A stretch of DNA of 5,694 bases from Pyrodictium sp. (GTDB taxonomy: Archaea; Thermoproteota; Thermoprotei_A; Sulfolobales; Pyrodictiaceae), in contig DQUB01000140.1 in NCBI GenBank assembly GCA_015662475.1, forward strand, positions 1 to 5,694, given 5' to 3'. Position numbers and translations under genes: made by a program. The notes under the pieces are model-generated. The model was not told the DNA's origin. It did no database searches and saw only the letters and a program-made list of their open reading frames with translations. Positions 1-5,694 of the stretch are shown here, one piece after another; the first letter of the stretch is position 1, and each line of letters starts with the position of its first letter.

Positions 1-187
1 CGGCAGTAGTGGGTATGGTAGGGTGAAGTTCAAGCGTATACTCGTCAACGTGTTCAAGGTAGGTAGGCAGGCTAATGTTCCAAGGCTGGAGGATGTTGGG
101 GTGAAGAGAGAGTTTAGCAGTGTTGATGAGCTGTTGGAGAACGTAGAGTCTTTGGCTAGAGAGATTGTCGGTAAACTCTACAGCTAG
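1..187 (+). CDS. csm3: Csm3-like Cas7-group backbone subunit, C-terminal end (partial)
   Basis: The reading frame is open from the left edge (first full codon at 2) to TAG at 185-187, giving 61 visible residues. It begins with a glycine-rich stretch, G-S-S-G-Y-G-R-V-K-F, which matches the C-terminal glycine-rich loop of RAMP proteins, and of Csm3 in particular, where 'SRGYGKV.F' is common. A short acidic helical tail follows (roughly SSVDELLENVESLAREIVGKLYS without the break), which also resembles Csm3 C-termini. Csm3 is the repeated Cas7 subunit that lines the crRNA and cuts target RNA every six nucleotides. Its catalytic aspartate lies in the N-terminal part, outside the window, so activity cannot be judged. 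The gene sits 23 bases upstream of csm4, as in most csm operons. Another Cas7-type RAMP is possible because only the tail is seen. Confidence 0.72.
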   Translation, partial: GSSGYGRVKFKRILVNVFKVGRQANVPRLEDVGVKREFSSVDELLENVESLAREIVGKLYS

Positions 188-198
188 GATTTTTGCTA

Positions 199-203
199 GA
201 GGT
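199..203 (+). promoter_or_regulatory. Ribosome binding site of csm4
   Basis: GAGGT lies seven bases before the ATG at 211. A TTG at 193 is in the same frame, but this site lies downstream of it and can only serve ATG 211. This decides the csm4 start. Confidence 0.7.
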
Positions 204-210
204 AGATTTC

Positions 211-1251
211 ATGCCATTTAGACTATTCTTTCTCGAGTTTCTTAAAGGATACCATGTTGGTTGGAGAAAAGCTAGCATGATAGTTGACCATACAACACTG
301 CTACGTGCTCTAGCAAGCGTAGCCTACATGGTCGACGACCAGTTTCTAGTAAACGAGATCGTTGAGGGAAAACTTGCCACATCATCACTACTACCATCTC
401 TTGCAAGCGCCGATAGACAATGTTATAGACTGCTAACGGTCTTTCCCACACTACCATCGCTTGTTAAACTATCCAAGTTGGGGGTTTCATGGGCTACTCT
501 ACCAGCTGTTCGAGAGGTCCTAGTGTTTGTTAGAGAGTGCGTTGAGGGGGGTGGAGCACCCGTAATAGTTGGTGGTGGCGATGACTTTATCGAGATAGGC
601 TGTGGAGATAGATCGCTGAGACTAAAAGTTGTTGAGAAGATAGCCTGTGTAGATGGCGACGACTGTAGGTTGCTTGGCAAACCTAGACTTCCACTCTTCG
701 AGAAGATCGAAGAGTACCACAATAGGATTGATCGTGTTACTGGTAGTGCTGATCTTTTCCGTCTTGAAGGGTGGAAAACAAACACCCTTTTATGGGCCTG
801 CTTTAAAGGTTCTAGTGAAGCTCTAGCCCACGTTGAATCTCTCCTAAAGATCCTTGGAGAGCTCGGCTTGGGCGCCTATCGTAGTCGTGGCTGGGGAGCT
901 TTCAGGGTTGTCGAGGATGTAAAACCTTGCGACATTGACGGCAAAGTTTTGGATAGGAATACTGGGTGGGAAACCGGATACAATCTCTTGCTAGGCTCGA
1001 TACTGCCTGGAGAGCCTAGAGGCTGGCTTGACGAGAGTCGCAGTTTTGCACTTCCAACCGTTATCGGTGGAATAGCTGGACCTGTCTTCGAAGAATACAG
1101 ACTACCTCTCATCAGAGCATTAGGCGTTGGAGGGCTTGTCTATGCTAAGAGCAAACCCCGTGCACGTGTAGTGTGGGTTCGAACTAGCGTTCCAGGACGA
1201 GGAGTCTGGATAGTGTTTAACCCCTTGGTGGTGAACAGCATTGGCTCTTAA
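211..1251 (+). CDS. csm4: Csm4, type III-A Cas5-group crRNA 5'-handle-binding subunit
   Basis: The predicted protein has 346 residues, slightly longer than the roughly 300 usual for Csm4. In the Csm complex Csm4 caps the crRNA at its 5' handle and bridges Csm3 to Cas10. The N-terminus (residues 8-34) carries the family pattern of a strand, then H15-V-G17, a short spacer, and D26 followed by T-T-L-L-R-A-L, equivalent to the usual 'HiG...D(T/S)L..AL'. A glycine-rich RAMP loop lies at residues 219-232 (G-L-G-A-Y-R-S-R-G-W-G-A-F-R). A second glycine-rich stretch starts near residue 285 (V-I-G-G-I-A-G-P). The ATG at 211 is preferred over an in-frame TTG at 193 because GAGGT at 199-203 fits it. The gene lies between csm3 and csm5, the standard order, and its last 11 bases overlap csm5. 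Family assignment rests on motifs and context; the middle of the protein is divergent. Confidence 0.85.
   Translation: MPFRLFFLEFLKGYHVGWRKASMIVDHTTLLRALASVAYMVDDQFLVNEIVEGKLATSSLLPSLASADRQCYRLLTVFPTLPSLVKLSKLGVSWATLPAVREVLVFVRECVEGGGAPVIVGGGDDFIEIGCGDRSLRLKVVEKIACVDGDDCRLLGKPRLPLFEKIEEYHNRIDRVTGSADLFRLEGWKTNTLLWACFKGSSEALAHVESLLKILGELGLGAYRSRGWGAFRVVEDVKPCDIDGKVLDRNTGWETGYNLLLGSILPGEPRGWLDESRSFALPTVIGGIAGPVFEEYRLPLIRALGVGGLVYAKSKPRARVVWVRTSVPGRGVWIVFNPLVVNSIGS
1227..1234 (+). promoter_or_regulatory. Ribosome binding site of csm5
   Basis: GGTGGTGA lies within the end of csm4, six bases before the TTG at 1241. The csm5 frame has a stop (TGA) at 1232-1234, so TTG 1241 is the first possible start in this frame, and the binding site supports it. 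Confidence 0.65.
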
Positions 1252-2344
1252 AGACCTCTTCTACACCCGTTTTCAAACGACATTGAAGCCTATAACAGTT
1301 GTGCACGTGTGGAGCGGCATCGACGCTACTGTTGGCATTGACGCTGTCTATCGCAGTGATGGTAGACTGTGTATTGTAGATGTTGAAGCATTACCTCTAG
1401 AAGTTGTCGAAAAGCTTGCCTCTACAAGCCCTGCTAATATGCAAACTTTGCTAGCTAGGCTAGCAGATAAACTACCATGTAGACTTGTTGTAGAGGCTGA
1501 AACCAGGCTTCCACTAGGCTCTCAAGTAAAGCTTATCGAGCGAACAATTGTACCAGGCTCTAGTCTGAAAGGCTATATTAGAACTGCACTCCTATACTAC
1601 CTTGCTTCTAGAGAGCCAAACATCGCAAAAATCTTGAATGCAACAGTACGTATAGGTGGCAGATACAAGCCCAAAGAGGCCTCTATAGACCTGGAAAACT
1701 TTTTCCTTAGAACCTCTAAACCTAGGAAGCAAGGAGGTCTAGTAGATGCTCTTCAACAGCTTCTAGTTTCTGACCCTAAGCCTGTTTCTCCAAAGCTCAG
1801 TCTAAAAGAGTTGAAGGTCTGTGAGATCCCAAACATGCAACCTATAGCTGAAGTCTACGCTATCACTATGACCGGTGGACAGCTAGTATACGATGTTGCT
1901 GTGTTGAGGAAGCCTAGAAACCCTTTGAAGAGGCTTGTGAGAGAGCATAGCGCTGTTCTTGACAAGCTTTCACTCTTGGAGAGGATAGACGTTCTCGAGG
2001 CTTTGAGGAGGTTTGGGTGCGACCTAGTAGAGTCGGAGATTGCTAGAATTAAAGGTGTCAAAGAGCTGGAAGGCTATGTTAGACTACTTGAAGATCTTAG
2101 AAAGAGGTATTGTGGTAGAGTAGGTGAATGTGTTGTTGCGAGAATAGGGTTTATGACGGGTCACCAGGCTAAAACCATACTCAATCTCGTTAAGAGGGTC
2201 AACCCTCCACTATATAATAGTGTTAAGAGGTTCTTATCTCAATACTATGGGCGTGTTTGGGACGAGCTTACACTCAAAATGGTTCGCATGGAAGATCGTC
2301 TTGTTGGCGTTGGGTGGTGTGAGCTATGTCTGACAAGACTCTAA
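1241..2344 (+). CDS. csm5: Csm5, type III-A Cas7-group subunit at the crRNA 3' end
   Basis: The predicted protein has 367 residues, a normal length for Csm5. Csm5 caps the Csm3 filament near the crRNA 3' end and is needed for crRNA maturation in studied systems. The N-terminus has the RAMP pattern 'TPvHiGsG' in altered form (I18-T-V-V-H22-V-W-S-G26), followed by a strand pair and C-I-V-D-V-E-A-L, like the Csm5 'viD...L'. A highly typical I/V-P-G-S-S-L-K-G-x-I-R-T-A-L motif is at residues 104-117 (P105, K110, G111, R114). The C-terminal region has R301-I-G-F-M-T-G-H-Q-A-K311-T, matching the Csm5 'RlGwgtG...Kt'. Residues 220-290 are a charged helical stretch. The protein ends with a C360-E-L-C363 pair. 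Translation starts at TTG. The gene overlaps csm4 by 11 and cas10 by 19 bases, pointing to one transcript with coupled translation. Confidence 0.85.
   Translation: MALKDLFYTRFQTTLKPITVVHVWSGIDATVGIDAVYRSDGRLCIVDVEALPLEVVEKLASTSPANMQTLLARLADKLPCRLVVEAETRLPLGSQVKLIERTIVPGSSLKGYIRTALLYYLASREPNIAKILNATVRIGGRYKPKEASIDLENFFLRTSKPRKQGGLVDALQQLLVSDPKPVSPKLSLKELKVCEIPNMQPIAEVYAITMTGGQLVYDVAVLRKPRNPLKRLVREHSAVLDKLSLLERIDVLEALRRFGCDLVESEIARIKGVKELEGYVRLLEDLRKRYCGRVGECVVARIGFMTGHQAKTILNLVKRVNPPLYNSVKRFLSQYYGRVWDELTLKMVRMEDRLVGVGWCELCLTRL
2313..2319 (+). promoter_or_regulatory. Ribosome binding site of cas10
   Basis: GGTGGTG lies inside the end of csm5, six bases before the ATG at 2326. Sequence and spacing match the csm5 site, and it supports the 19-base overlap as real. 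Confidence 0.6.
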
Positions 2345-5300
2345 ACACATACCTATTGATACTGTATGCGTTAATGCACGATGTTGGTAAGGCTATCCAA
2401 AGATTTGCAAAACGCTATGTTGAGGGTGTGGAGGGTAGGAGAGAGACTGCTAGTCTCATAGAACAAGTTGTTGGTAGAAGCGTTGAAGATGTTGCTAGGA
2501 TGGGTCACGAGGACGTATCGATATCTACCGTCAACTGGCTATTAGGCTATGCTCTTCACAGAAAAGCTAGAGAAGCTCTAGCAGATCTTCTATCTAGAGC
2601 AGACCCTCTAGCAGCTGCAGAGAGAGGCTATGAGGTTGCCTATAGAAAGTGTATCGATAAGCTGTTGAAAACGGGTCTTCTACGCTTAATCTCTAGAGAG
2701 CTTTCAACACCATATAACTACCATGTTTCTCCACTTCTCTCAACACTCTGGATTGTGCTCTTGACGGGGTATCAAGAGTATGTGGGTGTCAATGCTTATG
2801 CTAGAGGTGTTAGTGGTAGGTGGAGTAGCGGTGATGCGATTGAAAGGCTTCACAAGCTGTTGGAGAAGTTGCTTAGATCTATCGAGGAGTGTAGTGTTGA
2901 TGGGATAAAGGTTGAGAGTGTCCAGCTTCTTCGAAGGCTTGTTGGGGAGGAGATATGGTTTCCCGTGAAGCCTCTGACTAGCGAGGGTCTAGAAGAGCTT
3001 AGGGGTTTAAGGTATGAGGATGCTGCTAGAGAGTCTAGCTATGGTGATGTTGTAGAGGTTTTGTTGAACCATTTGGCGGTTGTTAAGGATGTTTATGCTC
3101 CTCTGCTAGTTAGTGTTCCACGATCGCTTGTAGACACTATCTTGGCTGTTTTGAGGACATCTCTGCTATTAGTACCTTCATCTGTTTTTGCAACGATCGT
3201 TCCCGACATTAGCCTCTACTCTCACAGCAAAGTTGTAGCTGCATATGCTGCTTCGGAGGTGTTGAGCGGTGTTAAGAGGTATAGGTTGTTTGTGTTGGAT
3301 GCTAATGGTATTCAACAGTTTGTGTCAGCTCCAGTAAAAGCTGCTGCTGCTTCTCGAGTACTGCGTGGTAGGAGTCTACTGGTAGAGCTTGCGCTAGACT
3401 CTCTAGTACACTACACGTTACAGGTTTTTGGAGGACTACCACTTGCAAACGTTGTTGTTTCTGAGGGTGGTACTGTAGAGGTTATAGTGCCCGATAAAGA
3501 TGTCGAGAAGGCTGCAGACGCGGTTAGAAGGGTTGCAAACAAGCTCTCAACTAGAGAGCTTGGTCATGCGCTTGGCTTCACAATAGCTTACTCGAAATCT
3601 TTTGATGCTTCACAGGGCTTCTTCCTCCACTCGTTGAGGGGTAAGGGTGGTTTTATAGAGGTTTTGGACTCGTTATCGCAGAGCCTAGCCTTTGAAAAGG
3701 CTAGGAGGGGCGTGAGGGGTGCTGGTGTGCTAGTTGATGAGGCTGGTGTTGAGGGGTTTGATAGTCTAACGGGAGAGGTTATAGCTAGAGATCAGAGGTA
3801 CAAGTTGAGGGTTGATGAAGCTGATAAAGAGTATGTTGATGCTATAGCTGGAGCAGACAAGCTGTCTACTGGAGACATGGTTTCAGAAGCTACACATCTA
3901 AGTCTTGTTGCAGGCACTCTAGCTAGGAACTTGGTGGCCATTATAGGTGTGCATGTGTACAAGGTTGATGGTGGGGTTGTAGAGCCGTGTAGAGAGTGTG
4001 TAAAGTCTCTAGTGGATAGGCTAAGCGAGCTGTTCTGTGGTGGTAGAGGTAGACTGTATGGCAGGTTTAGGCTTGAGCAGCGTGATAGAGGGTTTGGGTT
4101 AATCCCCTTTGAGAGTAGTGGGAGTCTCTACATACTATTATCGCTAGTTGATGAGAAGCTCTATGATCCGGCAAACATCGAGGATCTTAGGAGTGTGTGG
4201 GCCTACATATACTACGTGTTTGAGCGGGGTTTAGCACGTGCACTTGAAGAGGTTGTTGGGGAGAGGGTGAAAGTCTATGTTGAGGTAAAGCTTGTCAATG
4301 CAACAACAAACTTTGTCCCGTCAAGAGAAGCTGCAGGTCTTGTTTATGATGGCTTGAAGAAGCTCACCCAGAGACTCTTGGAGAAGGGTGTAGATGTCGC
4401 ATTCAACTACATGTTGGCTAGCACGTATCATCCAGTAAAGCTTGATGAGGGGGGTGTTAGGCTTGTCGACTTAGACGAGTACAATTTGATTGCGCTAGCG
4501 AAAATGGATTGTGACATGGTTGGAGAGGTTAAGAGGCTTATTTCGATATCTCCTTCAAGGCTTGCAACACTATCAGATATCCTCAACACGGCTATTGCCG
4601 GGAAAGCCTACCTGTACGCTGTAAGACTAGCTAGAAAGCTTGGTGAGAAAGAGGGGACATTGGGTGCAATACCGCTCTACGCTGGAGGCGACGATGTTGT
4701 ACTCTATGGTGATTGGGTCCACGTTATAGGGCTGGTTTTCGACGTGTACAAGCTTATACGGGCAGCAGTAAGGCCTTTAGCTTTGTCGATAGCGGTTACG
4801 GTAGATAGGTCTAAAACACCGATATTGGAGCTCTATGGTAGAGCTGTAGCTCTTCTAGAAGACTATGCAAAACGTGTAAAAGCATCCTGTGTTATAGGCG
4901 ATCCAACACCTAGGATAGTCCGTGTAGATGGTAGAGAGCTTCTAGTGTATGTAGCACCGATAGAGATGCCGTCAAAAGACTATCCGTGGCCAAACGATGT
5001 TGCTAGCTTATGGGGTTTAGAAGCACTAGCAAAACTACTCGGCTACACTAGCGAGAAGATGGAAGGTTTTAGAGAGAAGAAAACAGAGCTACACATACTG
5101 TTGAACATTGCAGCAGAAGTGCAAAAGCTTGTAGAGAAGAGGGGAGGGCTAAAGGCACCGTTAAACGAGCTACTTAGGCTAGAGATAGCCTATGCGTACA
5201 TCTGGGCTAGAAGAGGAGAAGAGCTAAAGAAGCTTAGAAAACTGTTAAGAGTAGACGATGTAGAGCTTGGAAAAACCATCCCAGCATTCCCAGACGAAAC

Positions 5301-5400
5301 CAGGGAAAAAGGATCCCTCAAAGAAGCTCTAAGAAGCCTACTTGCAGCAAAACCTGTACTAGACTATATACTGCTAGCCACCAGAATCCTCAGCAGATAA
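2326..5400 (+). CDS. cas10: Cas10/Csm1, HD nuclease and cyclic oligoadenylate synthase subunit
   Basis: The predicted protein has 1024 residues, longer than most Csm1 proteins (about 750-900). Cas10 is the large subunit of type III complexes; target-RNA binding switches on DNA cleavage (HD domain) and cOA synthesis (palm domain). Domains in order: an HD domain with A-L-M-H18-D19-V-G-K, G-H61-E-D-V-S and A-D93-P-L-A-A-A-E99-R100; a long divergent linker (about 110-315); a first palm domain with G328-I-Q-Q-F, L346-R-G-R-S and E380-G-G; a zinc-ribbon-like region with C555, C558 and C571; a second palm domain with M727-D728-C-D730 and the catalytic G787-G-D-D790 (codons 4684-4695); then a helical C-terminal domain (about 880-1024). 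The intact HD and GGDD motifs predict that both activities are present. It sits last in the operon, whereas cas10 is usually first in III-A loci. The neighbours argue for Csm1 rather than Cmr2. Confidence 0.93.
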   Translation: MSDKTLNTYLLILYALMHDVGKAIQRFAKRYVEGVEGRRETASLIEQVVGRSVEDVARMGHEDVSISTVNWLLGYALHRKAREALADLLSRADPLAAAERGYEVAYRKCIDKLLKTGLLRLISRELSTPYNYHVSPLLSTLWIVLLTGYQEYVGVNAYARGVSGRWSSGDAIERLHKLLEKLLRSIEECSVDGIKVESVQLLRRLVGEEIWFPVKPLTSEGLEELRGLRYEDAARESSYGDVVEVLLNHLAVVKDVYAPLLVSVPRSLVDTILAVLRTSLLLVPSSVFATIVPDISLYSHSKVVAAYAASEVLSGVKRYRLFVLDANGIQQFVSAPVKAAAASRVLRGRSLLVELALDSLVHYTLQVFGGLPLANVVVSEGGTVEVIVPDKDVEKAADAVRRVANKLSTRELGHALGFTIAYSKSFDASQGFFLHSLRGKGGFIEVLDSLSQSLAFEKARRGVRGAGVLVDEAGVEGFDSLTGEVIARDQRYKLRVDEADKEYVDAIAGADKLSTGDMVSEATHLSLVAGTLARNLVAIIGVHVYKVDGGVVEPCRECVKSLVDRLSELFCGGRGRLYGRFRLEQRDRGFGLIPFESSGSLYILLSLVDEKLYDPANIEDLRSVWAYIYYVFERGLARALEEVVGERVKVYVEVKLVNATTNFVPSREAAGLVYDGLKKLTQRLLEKGVDVAFNYMLASTYHPVKLDEGGVRLVDLDEYNLIALAKMDCDMVGEVKRLISISPSRLATLSDILNTAIAGKAYLYAVRLARKLGEKEGTLGAIPLYAGGDDVVLYGDWVHVIGLVFDVYKLIRAAVRPLALSIAVTVDRSKTPILELYGRAVALLEDYAKRVKASCVIGDPTPRIVRVDGRELLVYVAPIEMPSKDYPWPNDVASLWGLEALAKLLGYTSEKMEGFREKKTELHILLNIAAEVQKLVEKRGGLKAPLNELLRLEIAYAYIWARRGEELKKLRKLLRVDDVELGKTIPAFPDETREKGSLKEALRSLLAAKPVLDYILLATRILSR
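4684..4695 (+). other. GGDD cyclase motif of Cas10
   Basis: GGA GGC GAC GAT encodes G787-G788-D789-D790 in the context L-Y-A-G-G-D-D-V-V-L-Y-G. In known Cas10 proteins these aspartates bind the metals for making cOA from ATP. The partner aspartate D728 is in the upstream M-D-C-D motif. Confidence 0.9.
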
Positions 5401-5458
5401 CCCAAACCACACCAACCCCCAACACATGCCAACAGGCCACACAGCCTCCAAACACGCT
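5401..5458. other. C/A-rich gap between convergent genes
   Basis: This 58-base spacer separates cas10 from the end of the - strand gene. On the + strand it is almost all C and A; the 60 bases from 5401 contain 30 C and 5 G by hand count. It has no T-run on either strand. The only possible hairpin is a four-base AGGC/GCCT stem (5434-5437 and 5444-5447), too weak to call a terminator. Confidence 0.5.
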
Positions 5459-5694
5459 TCAAAACATGATCAGCTTGGCTTTTTGTGCCGTGCACTTACA
5501 CGGGTCTTTGTCCGGTCGACACTCTCTACTTATCCTCTCAAGCTCTTCTGGCGGTATTAGCAGATAGGAAACCCTAGCCCCCTCCCTCTCAGCTTGCAAT
5601 GTCGCACCCACACTCATCAACTTCCTACCACCAGTAACATCGACCACTGTTCTACCATCTATCAACCGCCTTATCGTGCTCCTAAAATGGAACA
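5459..5694 (-). CDS. CARF-domain protein, C-terminal end (partial), candidate cOA sensor or ring nuclease
   Basis: The frame is open from the right edge to a stop at 5459-5461 and gives 77 visible residues, so the true start is outside the window. A TTG at 5665 is in frame but is not a convincing start, because the coding pattern continues upstream of it. The fragment contains V-V-D-V-T-G-G-R-K-L-M-S (D-V-T-G-G-R-K-L-M at 5615-5641), then a helix (VGATLQAEREGA) and a strand (R-V-S-Y-L-L-I). This is the C-terminal signature of CARF domains ('DiTGGtK.m...a.....g..v.Y'). CARF domains bind cyclic oligoadenylate made by Cas10, which is encoded next door in convergent orientation. Only about 34 residues follow the last strand, so any effector domain would have to be N-terminal, or the protein is CARF-only as in Crn1 ring nucleases. 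The tail carries three cysteines, C-x6-C-x-C. The subfamily cannot be set from this fragment. Confidence 0.72.
   Translation of the reverse strand, partial: FHFRSTIRRLIDGRTVVDVTGGRKLMSVGATLQAEREGARVSYLLIPPEELERISRECRPDKDPCKCTAQKAKLIMF
5480..5484 (+). terminator. Possible T-run terminator for the csm operon
   Basis: Five consecutive T on the + strand are the first T-run after the cas10 stop, about 80 bases downstream and inside the 3' end of the convergent gene. Archaeal transcription often ends at T-runs without a hairpin. A single run of five is weak evidence. Confidence 0.2.

Noticed and set aside
193..210. TTG at 193 as the start of csm4
   Set aside because: The only good ribosome binding site, GAGGT at 199-203, lies downstream of it and fits the ATG at 211. 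The Csm4 N-terminal strand also begins right after 211.
272..2061. Open frames on the - strand at 272-457, 423-785, 876-1112 and 1855-2061
   Set aside because: They lie wholly inside csm4 and csm5, have low-complexity serine/proline-rich translations typical of antisense frames, match no family I know, and have no clear ribosome binding site.
2205..2225. TATA-like stretch (TATATAATAG) as an internal promoter for cas10
   Set aside because: It is in the coding sequence of csm5, no clear purine-rich BRE stands out before it, and the overlapping genes with their own ribosome binding sites explain cas10 expression without it.
5434..5447. AGGC/GCCT hairpin in the convergent gap as a terminator
   Set aside because: The stem is four base pairs with a six-base loop and has no T-run after it on either strand; such a stem is expected by chance.
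5459..5665. A complete 68-residue small protein starting at TTG 5665
   Set aside because: The frame stays open to the window edge with plausible codons, no ribosome binding site stands before the TTG, and the CARF motif needs an N-terminal half; it is better read as the end of a longer gene.
1..5694. CRISPR array or leader
   Set aside because: I see no direct repeat of 20-40 bases with regular spacers on either strand. The array must lie elsewhere.

Overview
The window is the 3' part of a type III-A-like (Csm) CRISPR-Cas effector operon, read on the + strand, followed by a convergent gene on the - strand that looks like a CARF-domain protein. The host is most likely a thermophilic crenarchaeon (Thermoproteota). 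The reasons are heavy use of AGA/AGG and ATA codons, GGTG/GAGG-type ribosome binding sites, tightly overlapping genes, and divergent archaeal versions of the Csm proteins. The species cannot be named from this sequence.

Layout. Positions 1-187 hold the C-terminal end of a Cas7-group backbone subunit, best read as Csm3. After a 23-base gap comes csm4 (211-1251, Cas5 group). It overlaps csm5 (1241-2344, Cas7 group, TTG start) by 11 bases, and csm5 overlaps cas10/csm1 (2326-5400) by 19 bases. Each of the three complete genes has its own ribosome binding site, placed 6-7 bases before the start. A 58-base C/A-rich gap (5401-5458) separates the operon from the - strand gene, which runs in from beyond the right edge and ends at 5459. 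No stretch over 300 bases lacks a gene. No CRISPR array, tRNA, rRNA or insertion sequence is visible.

How the genes work together (family knowledge plus inference). Csm3 and Csm5 form the backbone along the crRNA, Csm4 holds the crRNA 5' handle, and Cas10 is the large signalling subunit. Cas10 keeps both its N-terminal HD nuclease motif and an intact GGDD cyclase motif, so the complex is predicted to cut DNA and to make cyclic oligoadenylate (cOA) when it binds target RNA. The convergent gene ends in a D-V-T-G-G-R-K-L-M motif typical of CARF domains, which bind cOA. It is therefore a candidate sensor, effector or ring nuclease for the messenger made by the neighbouring Cas10.

Unusual points: cas10 is last in the operon rather than first; no csm2 (Cas11) is visible; the Cas10 zinc ribbon lacks one cysteine pair; the CARF protein has a C-terminal cysteine cluster; GC skew inverts near the end of cas10; and the tetranucleotide CTAG is markedly over-represented.
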